Origin: Roseovarius nanhaiticus
GTDB taxonomy: Bacteria > Pseudomonadota > Alphaproteobacteria > Rhodobacterales > Rhodobacteraceae
Length of the DNA stretch: 64,000 nucleotides
Assembly: GCF_900156535.1 (NCBI RefSeq)
Contig: NZ_FTNV01000001.1
Span: forward strand, 744,001 to 808,000
Reading direction: 5' to 3'
Within the stretch, counting starts at the first letter, position 1. Every line of letters begins with the position of its first letter. Both the position numbers and the translations under genes were made by a program. Under the pieces are notes generated by a model. It had not been told where the DNA came from and did no database searches. It saw only the letters and a program-made list of their open reading frames with translations. Positions 45,177 to 53,904 of the stretch are shown in pieces.

Positions 45177-45326
45177 GGCAAAGCCCTCGTTTCAGGGCGC
45201 ACCATACAGCGCGCGCCGCCCCCGGCAAGGCTGTGCAGCAGCGCAGACCCGTCCCCCGCTTGATGCGCGATTGCCTCGGCGCGCGAATGCGTTAGGTTCG
45301 CAGCGGTCAGCAAAAGGGGGGGCAGC

Positions 45327-46268
45327 ATGACGGCCATCGTCGACGTGCAGAACATGGGCAAGGTCTATGACGGGGGCTTCACCGCGCTGGGCGGTGTTTC
45401 GCTTCAGATCGAGGAGGGCGAGATCATCGCGCTGCTGGGTCCCAACGGCGCGGGCAAGACGACGCTCATTTCGGCGCTTTGCGGGATCGTGACGCCGACC
45501 AGCGGGCGCGCGACGGTGGGCGGGCATGACGTGGTGACAGGCTATCGCAAGGCGCGCGCGATGATCGGGCTGGTCCCGCAGGAGATCGCGCTGGAGCCCT
45601 TCGAGAAGGTGATCAACACTGTGCGTTTTTCCCGCGGCCTGTTCGGCAAGCGGCGGGACGACAAGCTGCTGGAAAAGATCCTGCGCCAGCTGAGCCTGTG
45701 GGACAAGCGCAACGCGCGCATCCGCGAGCTGTCTGGCGGGATGAAGCGCCGCGTGCTGATCGCCAAGGCGCTCTGCCACGAGCCGCGTGTCCTCTTCCTG
45801 GACGAGCCCACGGCGGGCGTCGATGTCGAGCTGCGCCGCGACATGTGGCAGGTCGTCGAGGATCTGCGCAAATCCGGCGTTACGATCATCCTGACCACCC
45901 ATTACATCGAAGAGGCCGAGGCGATCGCCGACCGCATCGCCGTCATCAACAAGGGCCAGATCCTGCTGGTCGAGCCGACCGCCGACCTGATGGCGCGCAT
46001 GGGTCAGAAGACCCTGCGGATCGACCTGATGGAGCGGTTGGAGACGATCCCCAAGGCGCTGGCCGACTACGATCTGGCGCTGGCGGTGGATGGCATGTCG
46101 CTCAGCTATACCTATGAGGCCGGGGGCGAGCGCACCGGCATCACGCGCCTTCTGCAGGCCATCGCCGCCGAGGGCATGGCGCTGCGCGATATTCAGACCA
46201 ACCAGAGCAGCCTTGAGGAGATCTTCGTGGGACTGATCCAGGACGAGACAACGGAGGATGCCGCATGA
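45327..46268 (+). CDS. ABC-2-type exporter ATP-binding protein
   Basis: This 313-residue ATPase has Walker A GPNGAGKT near residue 39, the signature LSGGMKRR, Walker [13 protein letters not shown], and the switch TTHYIEEAE. The C-terminal extension (about 220-313) is typical of DrrA/YadG-like exporters. ATG 45327 follows GGGGGGCAGC. It overlaps its permease gene by 4 bases, forming a two-gene exporter. The cargo is unknown. Confidence 0.93.
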   Translation: MTAIVDVQNMGKVYDGGFTALGGVSLQIEEGEIIALLGPNGAGKTTLISALCGIVTPTSGRATVGGHDVVTGYRKARAMIGLVPQEIALEPFEKVINTVRFSRGLFGKRRDDKLLEKILRQLSLWDKRNARIRELSGGMKRRVLIAKALCHEPRVLFLDEPTAGVDVELRRDMWQVVEDLRKSGVTIILTTHYIEEAEAIADRIAVINKGQILLVEPTADLMARMGQKTLRIDLMERLETIPKALADYDLALAVDGMSLSYTYEAGGERTGITRLLQAIAAEGMALRDIQTNQSSLEEIFVGLIQDETTEDAA

Positions 46269-47026
46269 ACCTGCCGGCAATCTGGGCGATCTACCTCTAC
46301 GAGATGAAGCGGTTTTTCCGCACCCTGATGGAAAGCCTTCTGTCGCCCGTCATCTCGACCTCGCTTTACTTCGTGGTCTTCGGCGCCGCCATTGGCAGCC
46401 GCATCGACCAGGTCGAGGGCGTCAGCTATGGCGCCTTTATCGTACCGGGCCTCATCATGCTGAGCGTGATGACCCAGTCGATCAGCAACGCGTCCTTCGG
46501 CATCTATTTCCCGAAATTCATCGGCACGATTTTCGAGCTTCTCTCGGCTCCGGTCAACTTCCTCGAAATCGTGCTGGGCTATGTCGGCGCGGCGGCCACG
46601 AAATCTCTGTTGATCGGTGTGGTGATCCTCATCACTGCCGGGTTCTTCGTGGAAATTCAGATCATGCACCCCTGGGCGATGATGGCCTTCCTGCTGCTGA
46701 CCTGCATCAGCTTTAGCCTCTTTGGTTTCATCATCGGGATCTGGGCGAATAATTTCCAACAGCTTCAGCTGATTCCCCTGCTGGTGATCACGCCGCTCGT
46801 CTTCCTCGGGGGCGCCTTCTACTCGATCTCGATGCTGCCCGAGAATTGGCAGTCGGTCGCCTTGTTCAACCCGGTCGTCTATCTCGTCTCGGGCTTTCGC
46901 TGGTCGTTCTTCGGCGTGGCGGATGTGGGCGTGGGCTGGTCGCTGCTGGCGATCGGGGTCTTTACCGCGATGTGCATGGCCGTCGTCTGGTGGATCTTCA
47001 AGACGGGCTACCGGATCAAATCTTGA
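46265..47026 (+). CDS. ABC-2-type exporter permease
   Basis: The 253-residue membrane protein has about six helices and the ABC2 signature near [19 protein letters not shown]. The sequence order ([20 protein letters not shown] at the start) resembles YadH/DrrB-type permeases. It starts within the ATPase stop (ATGA) and is the channel of the exporter. Confidence 0.92.
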   Translation: MNLPAIWAIYLYEMKRFFRTLMESLLSPVISTSLYFVVFGAAIGSRIDQVEGVSYGAFIVPGLIMLSVMTQSISNASFGIYFPKFIGTIFELLSAPVNFLEIVLGYVGAAATKSLLIGVVILITAGFFVEIQIMHPWAMMAFLLLTCISFSLFGFIIGIWANNFQQLQLIPLLVITPLVFLGGAFYSISMLPENWQSVALFNPVVYLVSGFRWSFFGVADVGVGWSLLAIGVFTAMCMAVVWWIFKTGYRIKS

Positions 47027-47105
47027 GGTCGGTGGCGCAGCTTTTTGGCCGCAGGGGGATGCGATCTGACGCCGCCGCCTTGTCGTGCAGGGCGCGGGGT
47101 AATAC

Positions 47106-47927
47106 ATGCCGAGGATGACAAATTGGATCGCGCTCAAATCCCGCCTGCCTTTCACCAAATCCCGCTCGCGCGTCGCCGTGGTGCGCCTCTCGGGGAGCAT
47201 CGGCACAGGCCGCGCATCGTTGAACGACGAGGCATTGGCGCCCATCCTGGAAAAGGCGTTCAAGAAGGGCAAGCCGAGCGCGGTGGCCCTGCTGATCAAC
47301 TCGCCAGGCGGCTCGCCAGTGCAATCCTCGCTGATCGCGGCACGCATCCGCCGGCTGGCCGAGGAAAAGAACGTGCCCGTCCACGCCTTTGTCGAGGATG
47401 TGGCCGCCTCGGGCGGTTATTGGCTGGCCGCAGCCGCCGATGACATCTGGGTCGATTTCGGCTCGATCGTCGGCTCGATCGGCGTTATCTCCGCCGGTTT
47501 TGGCGCACCCGTTTTCCTCGCCCGGCAGGGGATCGAGCGCCGCGTGCACACCTCGGGCAAGTCCAAATCCACGCTGGATCCGTTCCTGCCGCAAAAGGAC
47601 GAGGATGTCGCGCGGCTCAAGGATATCCTAGAGGATCTGCACAGCGGTTTTATCGCCTATGTCAAGGAACGGCGCGGTGACAAACTGTCCGACAATCCCG
47701 ATATTTTCACCGGCGAATTCTGGTTGGGCCGCCGCGCGGCCAAGCTGGGGCTGGTCGACGGCGAGGCGCATATGATGCCCAAGCTGCAAGAGCTCTACGG
47801 CAAGAAGGTGCGCCTGATGCGCTATGGCCCCAAGAAGGGACTGCTATCCCGCTTCGGCGCGACCATGGCCGAGGATGCCATCGCCGCCGTCGAGGAGCGC
47901 GCGCAATACGCGCGTTTCGGGCTGTAG
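47106..47927 (+). CDS. S49-family serine peptidase (SppA/SohB-like)
   Basis: This 273-residue protein carries the S49 core: VALLINSPGGSPVQSSLIA, then VEDVAASGGYWLAAAADDIW with the catalytic serine, and GSIVGSIGVI. It has no N-terminal membrane helix and is shorter than the 600-residue SppA, so it resembles the compact SppA/SohB forms. It may degrade signal peptides or cleave membrane proteins. It is followed 6 bases later by a small metal-ribbon protein and then an antiporter, a tight three-gene group. Confidence 0.88.
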   Translation: MPRMTNWIALKSRLPFTKSRSRVAVVRLSGSIGTGRASLNDEALAPILEKAFKKGKPSAVALLINSPGGSPVQSSLIAARIRRLAEEKNVPVHAFVEDVAASGGYWLAAAADDIWVDFGSIVGSIGVISAGFGAPVFLARQGIERRVHTSGKSKSTLDPFLPQKDEDVARLKDILEDLHSGFIAYVKERRGDKLSDNPDIFTGEFWLGRRAAKLGLVDGEAHMMPKLQELYGKKVRLMRYGPKKGLLSRFGATMAEDAIAAVEERAQYARFGL

Positions 47928-47933
47928 GCCGGC

Positions 47934-48104
47934 ATGATCGTCAAGATCGTCTCGCTCTTTCTCGTCGGCATGGTGGTGCTGGCCATGTTCGGAAAACTGC
48001 GTTTTCCGGGCCAAAAAACGTTGGCGGCGGCGAAATGCAGCAAATGCGGTAAATACAAGATCGGCAAGGGCCCGTGCCCTTGCACGCGGGGTATCGGCAA
48101 ATGA
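47934..48104 (+). CDS. 56-residue membrane protein with a four-cysteine metal-ribbon tail
   Basis: The small protein has one membrane helix (about residues 3-20) followed by CSKCGKYKIGKGPCPC, a zinc-ribbon-like four-cysteine cluster, and a basic end. Its stop overlaps the start of the antiporter gene (ATGA), so the two are translationally coupled. I do not know its function; position suggests a partner of the S49 peptidase or the cation antiporter. It is too short for default ORF finders. Confidence 0.75.
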   Translation: MIVKIVSLFLVGMVVLAMFGKLRFPGQKTLAAAKCSKCGKYKIGKGPCPCTRGIGK

Positions 48105-49051
48105 CGGTTTGGGCACTTGCAGGGCTGGGCCTCGTCATATTGCTTCTGGCCGGGGATGCGCTGGTCAAGGGCGCCGTGAACCTGAGCCTCCGGGTGGGTG
48201 TCCCTGCCCTGATCGTCAGCCTGACCATTGTTGCCTTTGGCACATCGGCGCCCGAGTTGCTGATCTCGATTGATGCGGTGATGCGGGGGATGCCGGGCCT
48301 TGCGCTGGGCAATGTCGTCGGTTCGAACACGGCGAATGTGCTATTGGTGCTGGGCCTGCCCGCGATCCTGTCGGTCCTGCACACCAGCGGCTGCGAGACG
48401 CGCAAGACCTACATTTTTATGATCGTCGCCAGCGTCCTTTTCATCGCGCTCGCCTTCTTCGGAACCTTCACCTTCTGGTCGGGCCTGATCCTGCTGGCGG
48501 CCTTGGCCTATATGCTTTTCGATGCGGCGCGCGACGCGACCCGCCACCGCCGCGCGGAAAAGGCGCTGGCCGTCGAGGACGAGGTCGAAGGTGCAGACCC
48601 GGACATGCCGTGGTGGCGCATCATCCTCTTTTTGGTGCTGGGCCTTGTCGGTCTGCCACTGGGCGCAAGCCTTTTGGTGGACAACGCGTCGATCATCGCG
48701 CGGGAATACGGCGTGACGGACGCTGTAATCGGCCTGACGCTGGTGGCGCTGGGCACATCGCTGCCTGAATTGGCGACGACGGTAATGGCCGCGCTGCGTC
48801 GCCAGGCGGACGTGGCACTGGGCAATGTCATCGGCTCGAACATGTTCAACCTGCTTGCGATCATCGGCATCACGACACTGATCGGCCCGATCCCGGTCGA
48901 GCGTGAGTTCCTGACCTTCGATCTCTGGGTCATGTTGGGGGCGTCGCTGATCCTGATACCCTTCGTCTTTTTCAAGGTGGATATCGGCCGGGTCTGGGGC
49001 GTTCTCTTGACCGCGGCATATCTGGCCTATGTCACCATCGTATTGATCTGA
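48101..49051 (+). CDS. CaCA-family calcium/sodium antiporter (YrbG-like)
   Basis: The 316-residue membrane protein has ten or so helices and two inverted alpha-repeats typical of CaCA exchangers: VAFGTSAPELLISIDAVM with GLALGNVVGSNTANV, and VALGTSLPELATTVMA with VALGNVIGSNMFNL. A charged cytoplasmic loop (about 150-175) separates the halves. ATG 48101 overlaps the upstream small gene. It probably exports Ca2+ or another divalent ion in exchange for Na+ or H+. Confidence 0.92.
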   Translation: MTVWALAGLGLVILLLAGDALVKGAVNLSLRVGVPALIVSLTIVAFGTSAPELLISIDAVMRGMPGLALGNVVGSNTANVLLVLGLPAILSVLHTSGCETRKTYIFMIVASVLFIALAFFGTFTFWSGLILLAALAYMLFDAARDATRHRRAEKALAVEDEVEGADPDMPWWRIILFLVLGLVGLPLGASLLVDNASIIAREYGVTDAVIGLTLVALGTSLPELATTVMAALRRQADVALGNVIGSNMFNLLAIIGITTLIGPIPVEREFLTFDLWVMLGASLILIPFVFFKVDIGRVWGVLLTAAYLAYVTIVLI

Positions 49052-49066
49052 CAGGGGAGAGCCGCG

Positions 49067-49846
49067 ATGGCGCGTGCATTGGTAACCGGGGCCGGCAAGA
49101 GACTGGGTCGTGCGATGGCGATCGAACTGGCGCGGCAGGGCTTTGATATCGCGGTGCATTACCACAGCTCGCAAAGCGAAGCCGAGGATGTCGCAGACGA
49201 GATCCGCGCGCTGGGCCGGACTGCCGTCACGCTTCAGGCCGATTTGCTGGTCGAGGACCTGGTGACGCCGCTGATTTCGGATGCCGCGAACGCGCTGGGC
49301 GGCCCCATGACCGTGCTGGTCAACTCCGCCTCGATCTTCGAACATGATACCGTCGCCAGCGCCACGCGCGGCAGTTGGGACCGCCATTTCGAGAGTAATT
49401 TGCGTGCGCCGTTCGTGCTGACCCAGGCGCTGGCCGCGCAAGTGCCCGACCCTATGAATGACGAGAACGGCGAGCCGCTGGCCCAGGGATTGGTGGTCAA
49501 CATGATCGACCAGCGGGTGCGCAAGCTGACGCCGGAATTCATGAGCTACACATTGGCCAAGATGGGGCTCTGGGCCTTCACCCAGACTGCCGCGCAGGCA
49601 TTGGCGCCGCGCGTTCGGGTCAATGGTATCGGCCCGGGGCCCACCCTGCGGGCCGCCCGGCAGAGCGAAGAGCATTTCGCCGCGCAGCGCGCCGCGACGG
49701 TGCTGGAGCGCGGTTCGAATACGTCGGATATCACCGGTGCATTGAGCTATTTTCTGAATGCGCCATCCGTGACAGGGCAGCTTTTGTGCATCGATGGAGG
49801 CCAGCATCTGTGCTGGCAAACACCCGATGTCATAGGGGTGGAATAG
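49067..49846 (+). CDS. SDR oxidoreductase of the pteridine reductase/FolM type
   Basis: The 259-residue protein begins with TGAGKRLGRAMA, the arginine-containing NADPH motif shared with pteridine reductases. Its active site is D148 in MIDQR, Y161 and K165 (YTLAK). The Asp-to-Tyr spacing of 13 and the absence of the usual catalytic Ser match PTR1/FolM enzymes, which reduce dihydropterins. This favours a role in tetrahydropterin supply over general SDR chemistry. It lies 15 bases after the antiporter gene. Confidence 0.85.
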   Translation: MARALVTGAGKRLGRAMAIELARQGFDIAVHYHSSQSEAEDVADEIRALGRTAVTLQADLLVEDLVTPLISDAANALGGPMTVLVNSASIFEHDTVASATRGSWDRHFESNLRAPFVLTQALAAQVPDPMNDENGEPLAQGLVVNMIDQRVRKLTPEFMSYTLAKMGLWAFTQTAAQALAPRVRVNGIGPGPTLRAARQSEEHFAAQRAATVLERGSNTSDITGALSYFLNAPSVTGQLLCIDGGQHLCWQTPDVIGVE

Positions 49847-50147
49847 GCGCCGATCGGGCAGGGGCGGCGAAAGTTTTGCACTGCGTTAGGACCTGTTAAA
49901 AATTGTAACGGAAATGTGTAACGTTTTCAGTATTTTGCACTGCAGCATAAAATATATGTAGTGATTTCAATGCTTTGCAAAAGCGCCTAAAAAATGGGCA
50001 TTCTTGAGAAGCCCGTTGAGAACAACGAAAAAATCGAGGTGACGCAAAGTTACCCGCAGAGTTATCCACATAAACCGTGGAAAGGATTCCCCTTGTGCGC
50101 CGCGCTCCAAGATTGCAGCCGCTGCGCAGAATCATATCTATAGGCGC
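49847..50147. other. AT-rich gap upstream of uvrC with one perfect DnaA box
   Basis: The 301-base gap is strikingly AT-rich between 49890 and 50050 for this genome. TTATCCACA, the DnaA-box consensus, lies at 50062-50070, and the following CCGTGGAAA gives a mirrored, weaker half. I found no cluster of boxes. The uvrC promoter should be here. Confidence 0.5.
50062..50070 (+). promoter_or_regulatory. Perfect DnaA box
   Basis: The sequence TTATCCACA equals the DnaA-box consensus. TCCAC and GTGGA flank seven bases, giving a small dyad. DnaA may regulate uvrC here; a replication origin is unlikely with one box. Confidence 0.55.
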
Positions 50148-52067
50148 ATGACCGACGAATCCCTCACATCCTCCGATGCCACCAAGGACAGCAGCGCGCC
50201 GGACGCCGCCGCGCAAAGCCCCGTGCCGACCGGCCACAAGGTGATCCAGGCCTACCTGCGGACGCTGGATGCGTCGCCGGGCGTCTACCGGATGCTGGAT
50301 GCACAGGCGCGCGTTCTTTACGTGGGCAAGGCGCGCAATCTCAAGGCGCGGGTCAGTAGCTATGCGCGGCCCACAGGACACACGGGCCGCATCATGCGGA
50401 TGATCGATGCGACCGCGTCGATGATGTTCCTGACCACCGCGACCGAGACCGAGGCGCTGCTGCTGGAGCAGAATCTCATCAAGCAGCTCAAGCCGAAATA
50501 CAACGTACTGCTGCGCGACGACAAATCATTCCCGAATATCCTTGTCACCAAGTCGCACGACTATCCGATGATCAAGAAACATCGCGGAGCCAAGCGCGAG
50601 AAGGGCGCCTATTACGGCCCCTTCGCCAGCGCGGGCGCGGTCAACCGGACGCTGGCGCAGTTGCAGCGCGTGTTTCAGTTGCGCAACTGCACCGACAGCA
50701 TGTTCGAAACCCGCACGCGACCTTGCCTGCAATATCAGATCAAACGCTGCACTGCGCCTTGCGTCGGCTATATCTCGAAGGCCGAGTATGCGGCGCAGGT
50801 CGGCGATGCCGAGCGTTACCTCAGCGGCAAGTCGACCGAGATCCAGGAAAAACTGGCGGCGCAAATGGCCGAGGCCAGCGAGGCGATGGAATTCGAGCGT
50901 GCCGCCGCGCTGCGCGACCGGATCAAGGCGATGACGCAGGTGCAGACGTCGCAGGGCATCAATCCGCGCAGTGTGGACGAGGCCGACATCATCGCGCTGC
51001 ATCTGGAAAACGGGCAAGCCTGCGTGCAGGTGTTTTTCATCCGCGCCGGGCAGAACTGGGGCAATCGTGATTTCTATCCACGCGTCGGCGCGGATGTCGA
51101 GGCGCCCGAGGTGCTCGAGGCCTTCATTGGCCAATTCTACGACGGCAAGGAGCCGCCCCGCCAGCTGATCCTGTCGCACGAGATCGACAACCCGGATCTG
51201 ATGGCGGCCGCGCTAAGCGCAACGCTGGGCCGCAAAGTGACGCTGATGGTCCCGCAGCGCGGCGAGAAGGCCGAGCTGGTCGAGGCCGCGATGCGAAACG
51301 CCCGCGAGAGCCTTGCCCGCAAGATGGCCGAAAGCGCGACACAGGCGAAACTCTTGCGCGGCGTTGCAGATGCCTTTGGCCTTGATGCCCCGCCCGAGCG
51401 GATCGAGGTCTATGACAACAGCCACATTCAGGGTGCCCACGCCGTCGGCGCGATGATCGTCGCGGGCCCCGAGGGGATGATGAAAAATCAGTACCGCAAG
51501 TTCAACATCCGCGGTGACAACCTGACCCCCGGCGACGATTTCGGCATGATGAAGGAGGTGCTGAAGCGGCGGTTCAAACGCTTGCTGAAGGAGGATCCGG
51601 ATCGCTCCAAGGGCACGTGGCCCGGCCTTTTGCTGATCGACGGCGGCGCGGGGCAGGTCAGTGCCGTGCGCGCAATCATGGACGAAATGGGCGTCAGCGA
51701 TATCCCCATGGTGGGCGTGGCCAAGGGCATCGACCGCGATCTGGGCAAGGAGGAGTTTCACCGCACCGGCCAGCGGCCCATCGCGCTTCAGCGCAACGAT
51801 CCCGTCCTCTATTTCATTCAGCGTCTGCGCGACGAGGCGCACCGCTTTGCCATCGGCACGCACCGCGCCAAGCGATCCAAGGCCGTGAGCGCAACGCCCT
51901 TGGATGATGTGCCGGGCGTCGGCGCCGCGCGCAAACGCGCGCTTTTGGCGCATTTCGGCAGCGCCAAGGCGGTCGGCCGCGCAAACCTCGCCGATCTCAA
52001 GGCGGTCGAGGGCGTCAGCGCGGCGCTGGCGCAAAAGGTCTATGACTACTTTCACGATAAGGGCTAA
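50148..52067 (+). CDS. uvrC: Excinuclease ABC subunit C
   Basis: The 639-residue protein has the GIY-YIG nuclease domain (SPGVYRMLDAQARVLYVGKA, residues ~44-65), a UVR domain (about 215-250, AAQMAEASEAMEFERAAALR), the C-terminal RNase H-like nuclease (IEVYDNSHIQGAHAVGAMIV), and a helix-hairpin-helix tail (DDVPGVGAARKRALLAHFGS). It makes both incisions in nucleotide excision repair with UvrA and UvrB. The first ~35 residues are a low-complexity extension. A hairpin cluster separates it from pgsA. Confidence 0.96.
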   Translation: MTDESLTSSDATKDSSAPDAAAQSPVPTGHKVIQAYLRTLDASPGVYRMLDAQARVLYVGKARNLKARVSSYARPTGHTGRIMRMIDATASMMFLTTATETEALLLEQNLIKQLKPKYNVLLRDDKSFPNILVTKSHDYPMIKKHRGAKREKGAYYGPFASAGAVNRTLAQLQRVFQLRNCTDSMFETRTRPCLQYQIKRCTAPCVGYISKAEYAAQVGDAERYLSGKSTEIQEKLAAQMAEASEAMEFERAAALRDRIKAMTQVQTSQGINPRSVDEADIIALHLENGQACVQVFFIRAGQNWGNRDFYPRVGADVEAPEVLEAFIGQFYDGKEPPRQLILSHEIDNPDLMAAALSATLGRKVTLMVPQRGEKAELVEAAMRNARESLARKMAESATQAKLLRGVADAFGLDAPPERIEVYDNSHIQGAHAVGAMIVAGPEGMMKNQYRKFNIRGDNLTPGDDFGMMKEVLKRRFKRLLKEDPDRSKGTWPGLLLIDGGAGQVSAVRAIMDEMGVSDIPMVGVAKGIDRDLGKEEFHRTGQRPIALQRNDPVLYFIQRLRDEAHRFAIGTHRAKRSKAVSATPLDDVPGVGAARKRALLAHFGSAKAVGRANLADLKAVEGVSAALAQKVYDYFHDKG

Positions 52068-52080
52068 GCGGGATGCGGGG

Positions 52081-52159
52081 GCCGAAACCGCACGGTTTCG
52101 GCACTCTTTTCCGCGCGGAAAAGAGCCGGTCCGCCCGTATGCCGGGGCTTTCGCCCGGC
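52081..52159. repeat. Cluster of three palindromes between uvrC and pgsA
   Basis: Three hairpins follow each other. GCCGAAACCG (52081-52090) pairs with CGGTTTCGGC (52093-52102). CTCTTTTCCGC (52104-52114) pairs directly with GCGGAAAAGAG (52115-52125), a perfect 22-base palindrome. GCCGGG (52141-52146) pairs with CCCGGC (52154-52159). No U-tract follows. The unit looks like a REP-type intergenic element. Confidence 0.8.
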
Positions 52160-52183
52160 GAAGCGGCACGGTAGACATGCTTT

Positions 52184-52849
52184 ATGACCATGACCTTGCC
52201 AAATATACTTACGCTCTTGCGCCTTTTGGCCGCCCCCGGCGTGGCGGTCATGTTCCTTTATTTTACCCGGCCCTATGCCGATTGGTTCGCGCTGATCCTT
52301 TTCGTATCGGCGGCGATCACCGACTGGTTCGACGGCTATCTCGCCCGCTCGTGGAAGCAGGAGACGCGGCTGGGCGCCATGCTCGATCCCATTGCCGACA
52401 AGGCGATGGTGGTGATCGCGCTGATGGTGATCGTGGGCTATTCGCCCATGTCGCCATGGCTGGTCCTGCCCGCAACCGTGATCCTTTTTCGCGAGGTTTT
52501 CGTCTCGGGCCTGCGCGAATTTCTGGGCGACACGGCGGGCCTGCTCAAGGTGACCAAGCTGGCCAAGTGGAAGACGACGGCGCAGATGGTCGCCATCGCA
52601 ACGCTTTTCGCCCAAGGCGTCTTCGAGCATTATTTCGGCATGTCCACGATGGGCATGGATGCGGCCATGGTCGACGCGATCCTGACGGGCGCCGAAGAAG
52701 ATGTGATGGGCCTTGGCTGGAAACTGACCGGGATGCATTACACGTGGTACGCGGGCCTTGGTCTTTTGTGGCTGGCAGCGGTGCTGACACTGATCTCGGG
52801 CGCGGATTACCTGCTGAAATCGCTTCCTTACTTGAGGGATGATCGCTGA
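52184..52849 (+). CDS. pgsA: CDP-diacylglycerol-glycerol-3-phosphate 3-phosphatidyltransferase
   Basis: This 221-residue inner-membrane enzyme makes phosphatidylglycerol phosphate. The diagnostic CDP-alcohol phosphatidyltransferase motif DG-x2-AR-x8-G-x3-D-x3-D is complete (from DWFDGYLARSW to MLDPIADK, about residues 46-70). About five to six membrane helices are visible. It starts a pgsA-moaD-moaE run with overlapping genes; the link is positional rather than metabolic. Confidence 0.95.
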   Translation: MTMTLPNILTLLRLLAAPGVAVMFLYFTRPYADWFALILFVSAAITDWFDGYLARSWKQETRLGAMLDPIADKAMVVIALMVIVGYSPMSPWLVLPATVILFREVFVSGLREFLGDTAGLLKVTKLAKWKTTAQMVAIATLFAQGVFEHYFGMSTMGMDAAMVDAILTGAEEDVMGLGWKLTGMHYTWYAGLGLLWLAAVLTLISGADYLLKSLPYLRDDR

Positions 52850-53094
52850 TGGATATCCTTTATTTTGCATGGGTCCGCGAACGGATCGGCCTGCCGCGCG
52901 AGACGGTTCAGACGGACGCCGCGACCGTTGCCGATCTGGTGGCCGAACTGCGCGCCCGCGAGGCGCGCTATGACATGGCGTTCAGCGATCTTGCGGCGCT
53001 TCGCGTGGCCGTCGACCAGGAGCTGGCTGCCTGGGATACGCCCCTTGCCGATGTGCGCGAGGTCGCGTTTTTTCCGCCCATGACTGGGGGCTAG
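52849..53094 (+). CDS. moaD: Molybdopterin synthase small subunit
   Basis: The 81-residue ubiquitin-like protein ends in PPMTGG; the terminal Gly-Gly is thiocarboxylated to donate sulfur to molybdopterin. The start ATG overlaps the pgsA stop (TGATG). It is followed by moaE after four bases. Together they make the dithiolene of the molybdenum cofactor. Confidence 0.95.
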   Translation: MDILYFAWVRERIGLPRETVQTDAATVADLVAELRAREARYDMAFSDLAALRVAVDQELAAWDTPLADVREVAFFPPMTGG

Positions 53095-53098
53095 GCCG

Positions 53099-53542
53099 AT
53101 GGAGGTCCGCGTTCAGGAGGCCGCCTTTGACTTCGGGGCCGAGGCCAATGCCTTCGCCGCGCGCCAGACGGGTATGGGCGCGGTCGTGACCTTTACGGGG
53201 ATCGTTCGCGACCTGGCCGGCGGCCTCGATCACATGACGATCGAACATTACCCGGGCATGACCGAACGGGCGCTGCGCGGCATTGCCGAGGAGGCGCATG
53301 AGCGCTGGGATCTGGGCGGCAGCCTGATCATCCACCGCTACGGGCGGCTGGATCCGGATGAGATGATCATGATGGTCGCCGCCGCCTCGCGCCACCGCAA
53401 GGATGCGTTCGAGGCCGCGATGTTCCTGATGGACTATCTTAAATCCCGCGCGCCTTTCTGGAAAAAAGAAGTGACGGGTGATCGTGCCGCCTGGGTCGAG
53501 GCGCGCGAGGCGGATGAGGAAGCGTTGAAGCTCTGGGAGTGA
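53099..53542 (+). CDS. moaE: Molybdopterin synthase large subunit
   Basis: This 147-residue catalytic subunit has MGAVVTFTGIVRD near residue 23, MTIEHYPGMTE, VAAASRHRKDAFEAAMFLMD and the lysine-rich RAPFWKKE active-site segment. It receives sulfur from MoaD to convert precursor Z into molybdopterin. A hairpin at 53545 follows the stop. Confidence 0.96.
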   Translation: MEVRVQEAAFDFGAEANAFAARQTGMGAVVTFTGIVRDLAGGLDHMTIEHYPGMTERALRGIAEEAHERWDLGGSLIIHRYGRLDPDEMIMMVAAASRHRKDAFEAAMFLMDYLKSRAPFWKKEVTGDRAAWVEAREADEEALKLWE

Positions 53543-53544
53543 TG

Positions 53545-53563
53545 GCGATGCCCCTGGCATCGC
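53545..53563. terminator. Hairpin directly after moaE
   Basis: GCGATGCC (53545-53552) pairs with GGCATCGC (53556-53563) over a three-base loop. There is no U-tract, so this may mark a Rho-dependent 3' end. Confidence 0.5.
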
Positions 53564-53904
53564 TTGAGCGGCGCGCCAGGCTGGCATAGCCTTGGGCCAA
53601 GAATTCCGTCCGGAGACTCGTCCACGGTGCCGCCGGTGCTTGGCCCGTCTGCAAGGTGTATCGAACGGATCCGCGCGGTGGTTCCACGCCCGCCCTACGC
53701 CCTGACGTTGCCGGTGGGCAATGGACAAGCGCCCCATCCTATGACGGTAGAGGCAACGCTGATACCGGCCAGCGGCCAAGTGTCGCGCTGAAGCGCCGTG
53801 TTGGAGAATTTTCCGGCAGGGCTGCTGGAGACCCGTGATGCGCAGCGGAGCGAAGGCGTAGCCTGTTGCGAAACCCTGTTTGAAGCGTAGGCGCCGCCAA
53901 ATGT
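53564..53904. other. Unexplained gap between convergent moaE and a UbiH-family gene
   Basis: These 341 bases contain no convincing gene. Two converging genes end here, so promoters are not expected, yet the gap is long. It shows several short complementary segments (for example around 53590-53640 and 53790-53880) but none matches a tRNA, SRP RNA, tmRNA or RNase P pattern I can recognise. Confidence 0.35.

Noticed and set aside
49847..50147. Chromosomal replication origin
   Set aside because: Only one perfect DnaA box and no dnaA, parAB or gidA genes nearby; AT-richness alone is weak.
53564..53904. SRP RNA, tmRNA, RNase P RNA or 6S RNA gene
   Set aside because: None of the conserved core sequences of these RNAs that I know was found on either strand.
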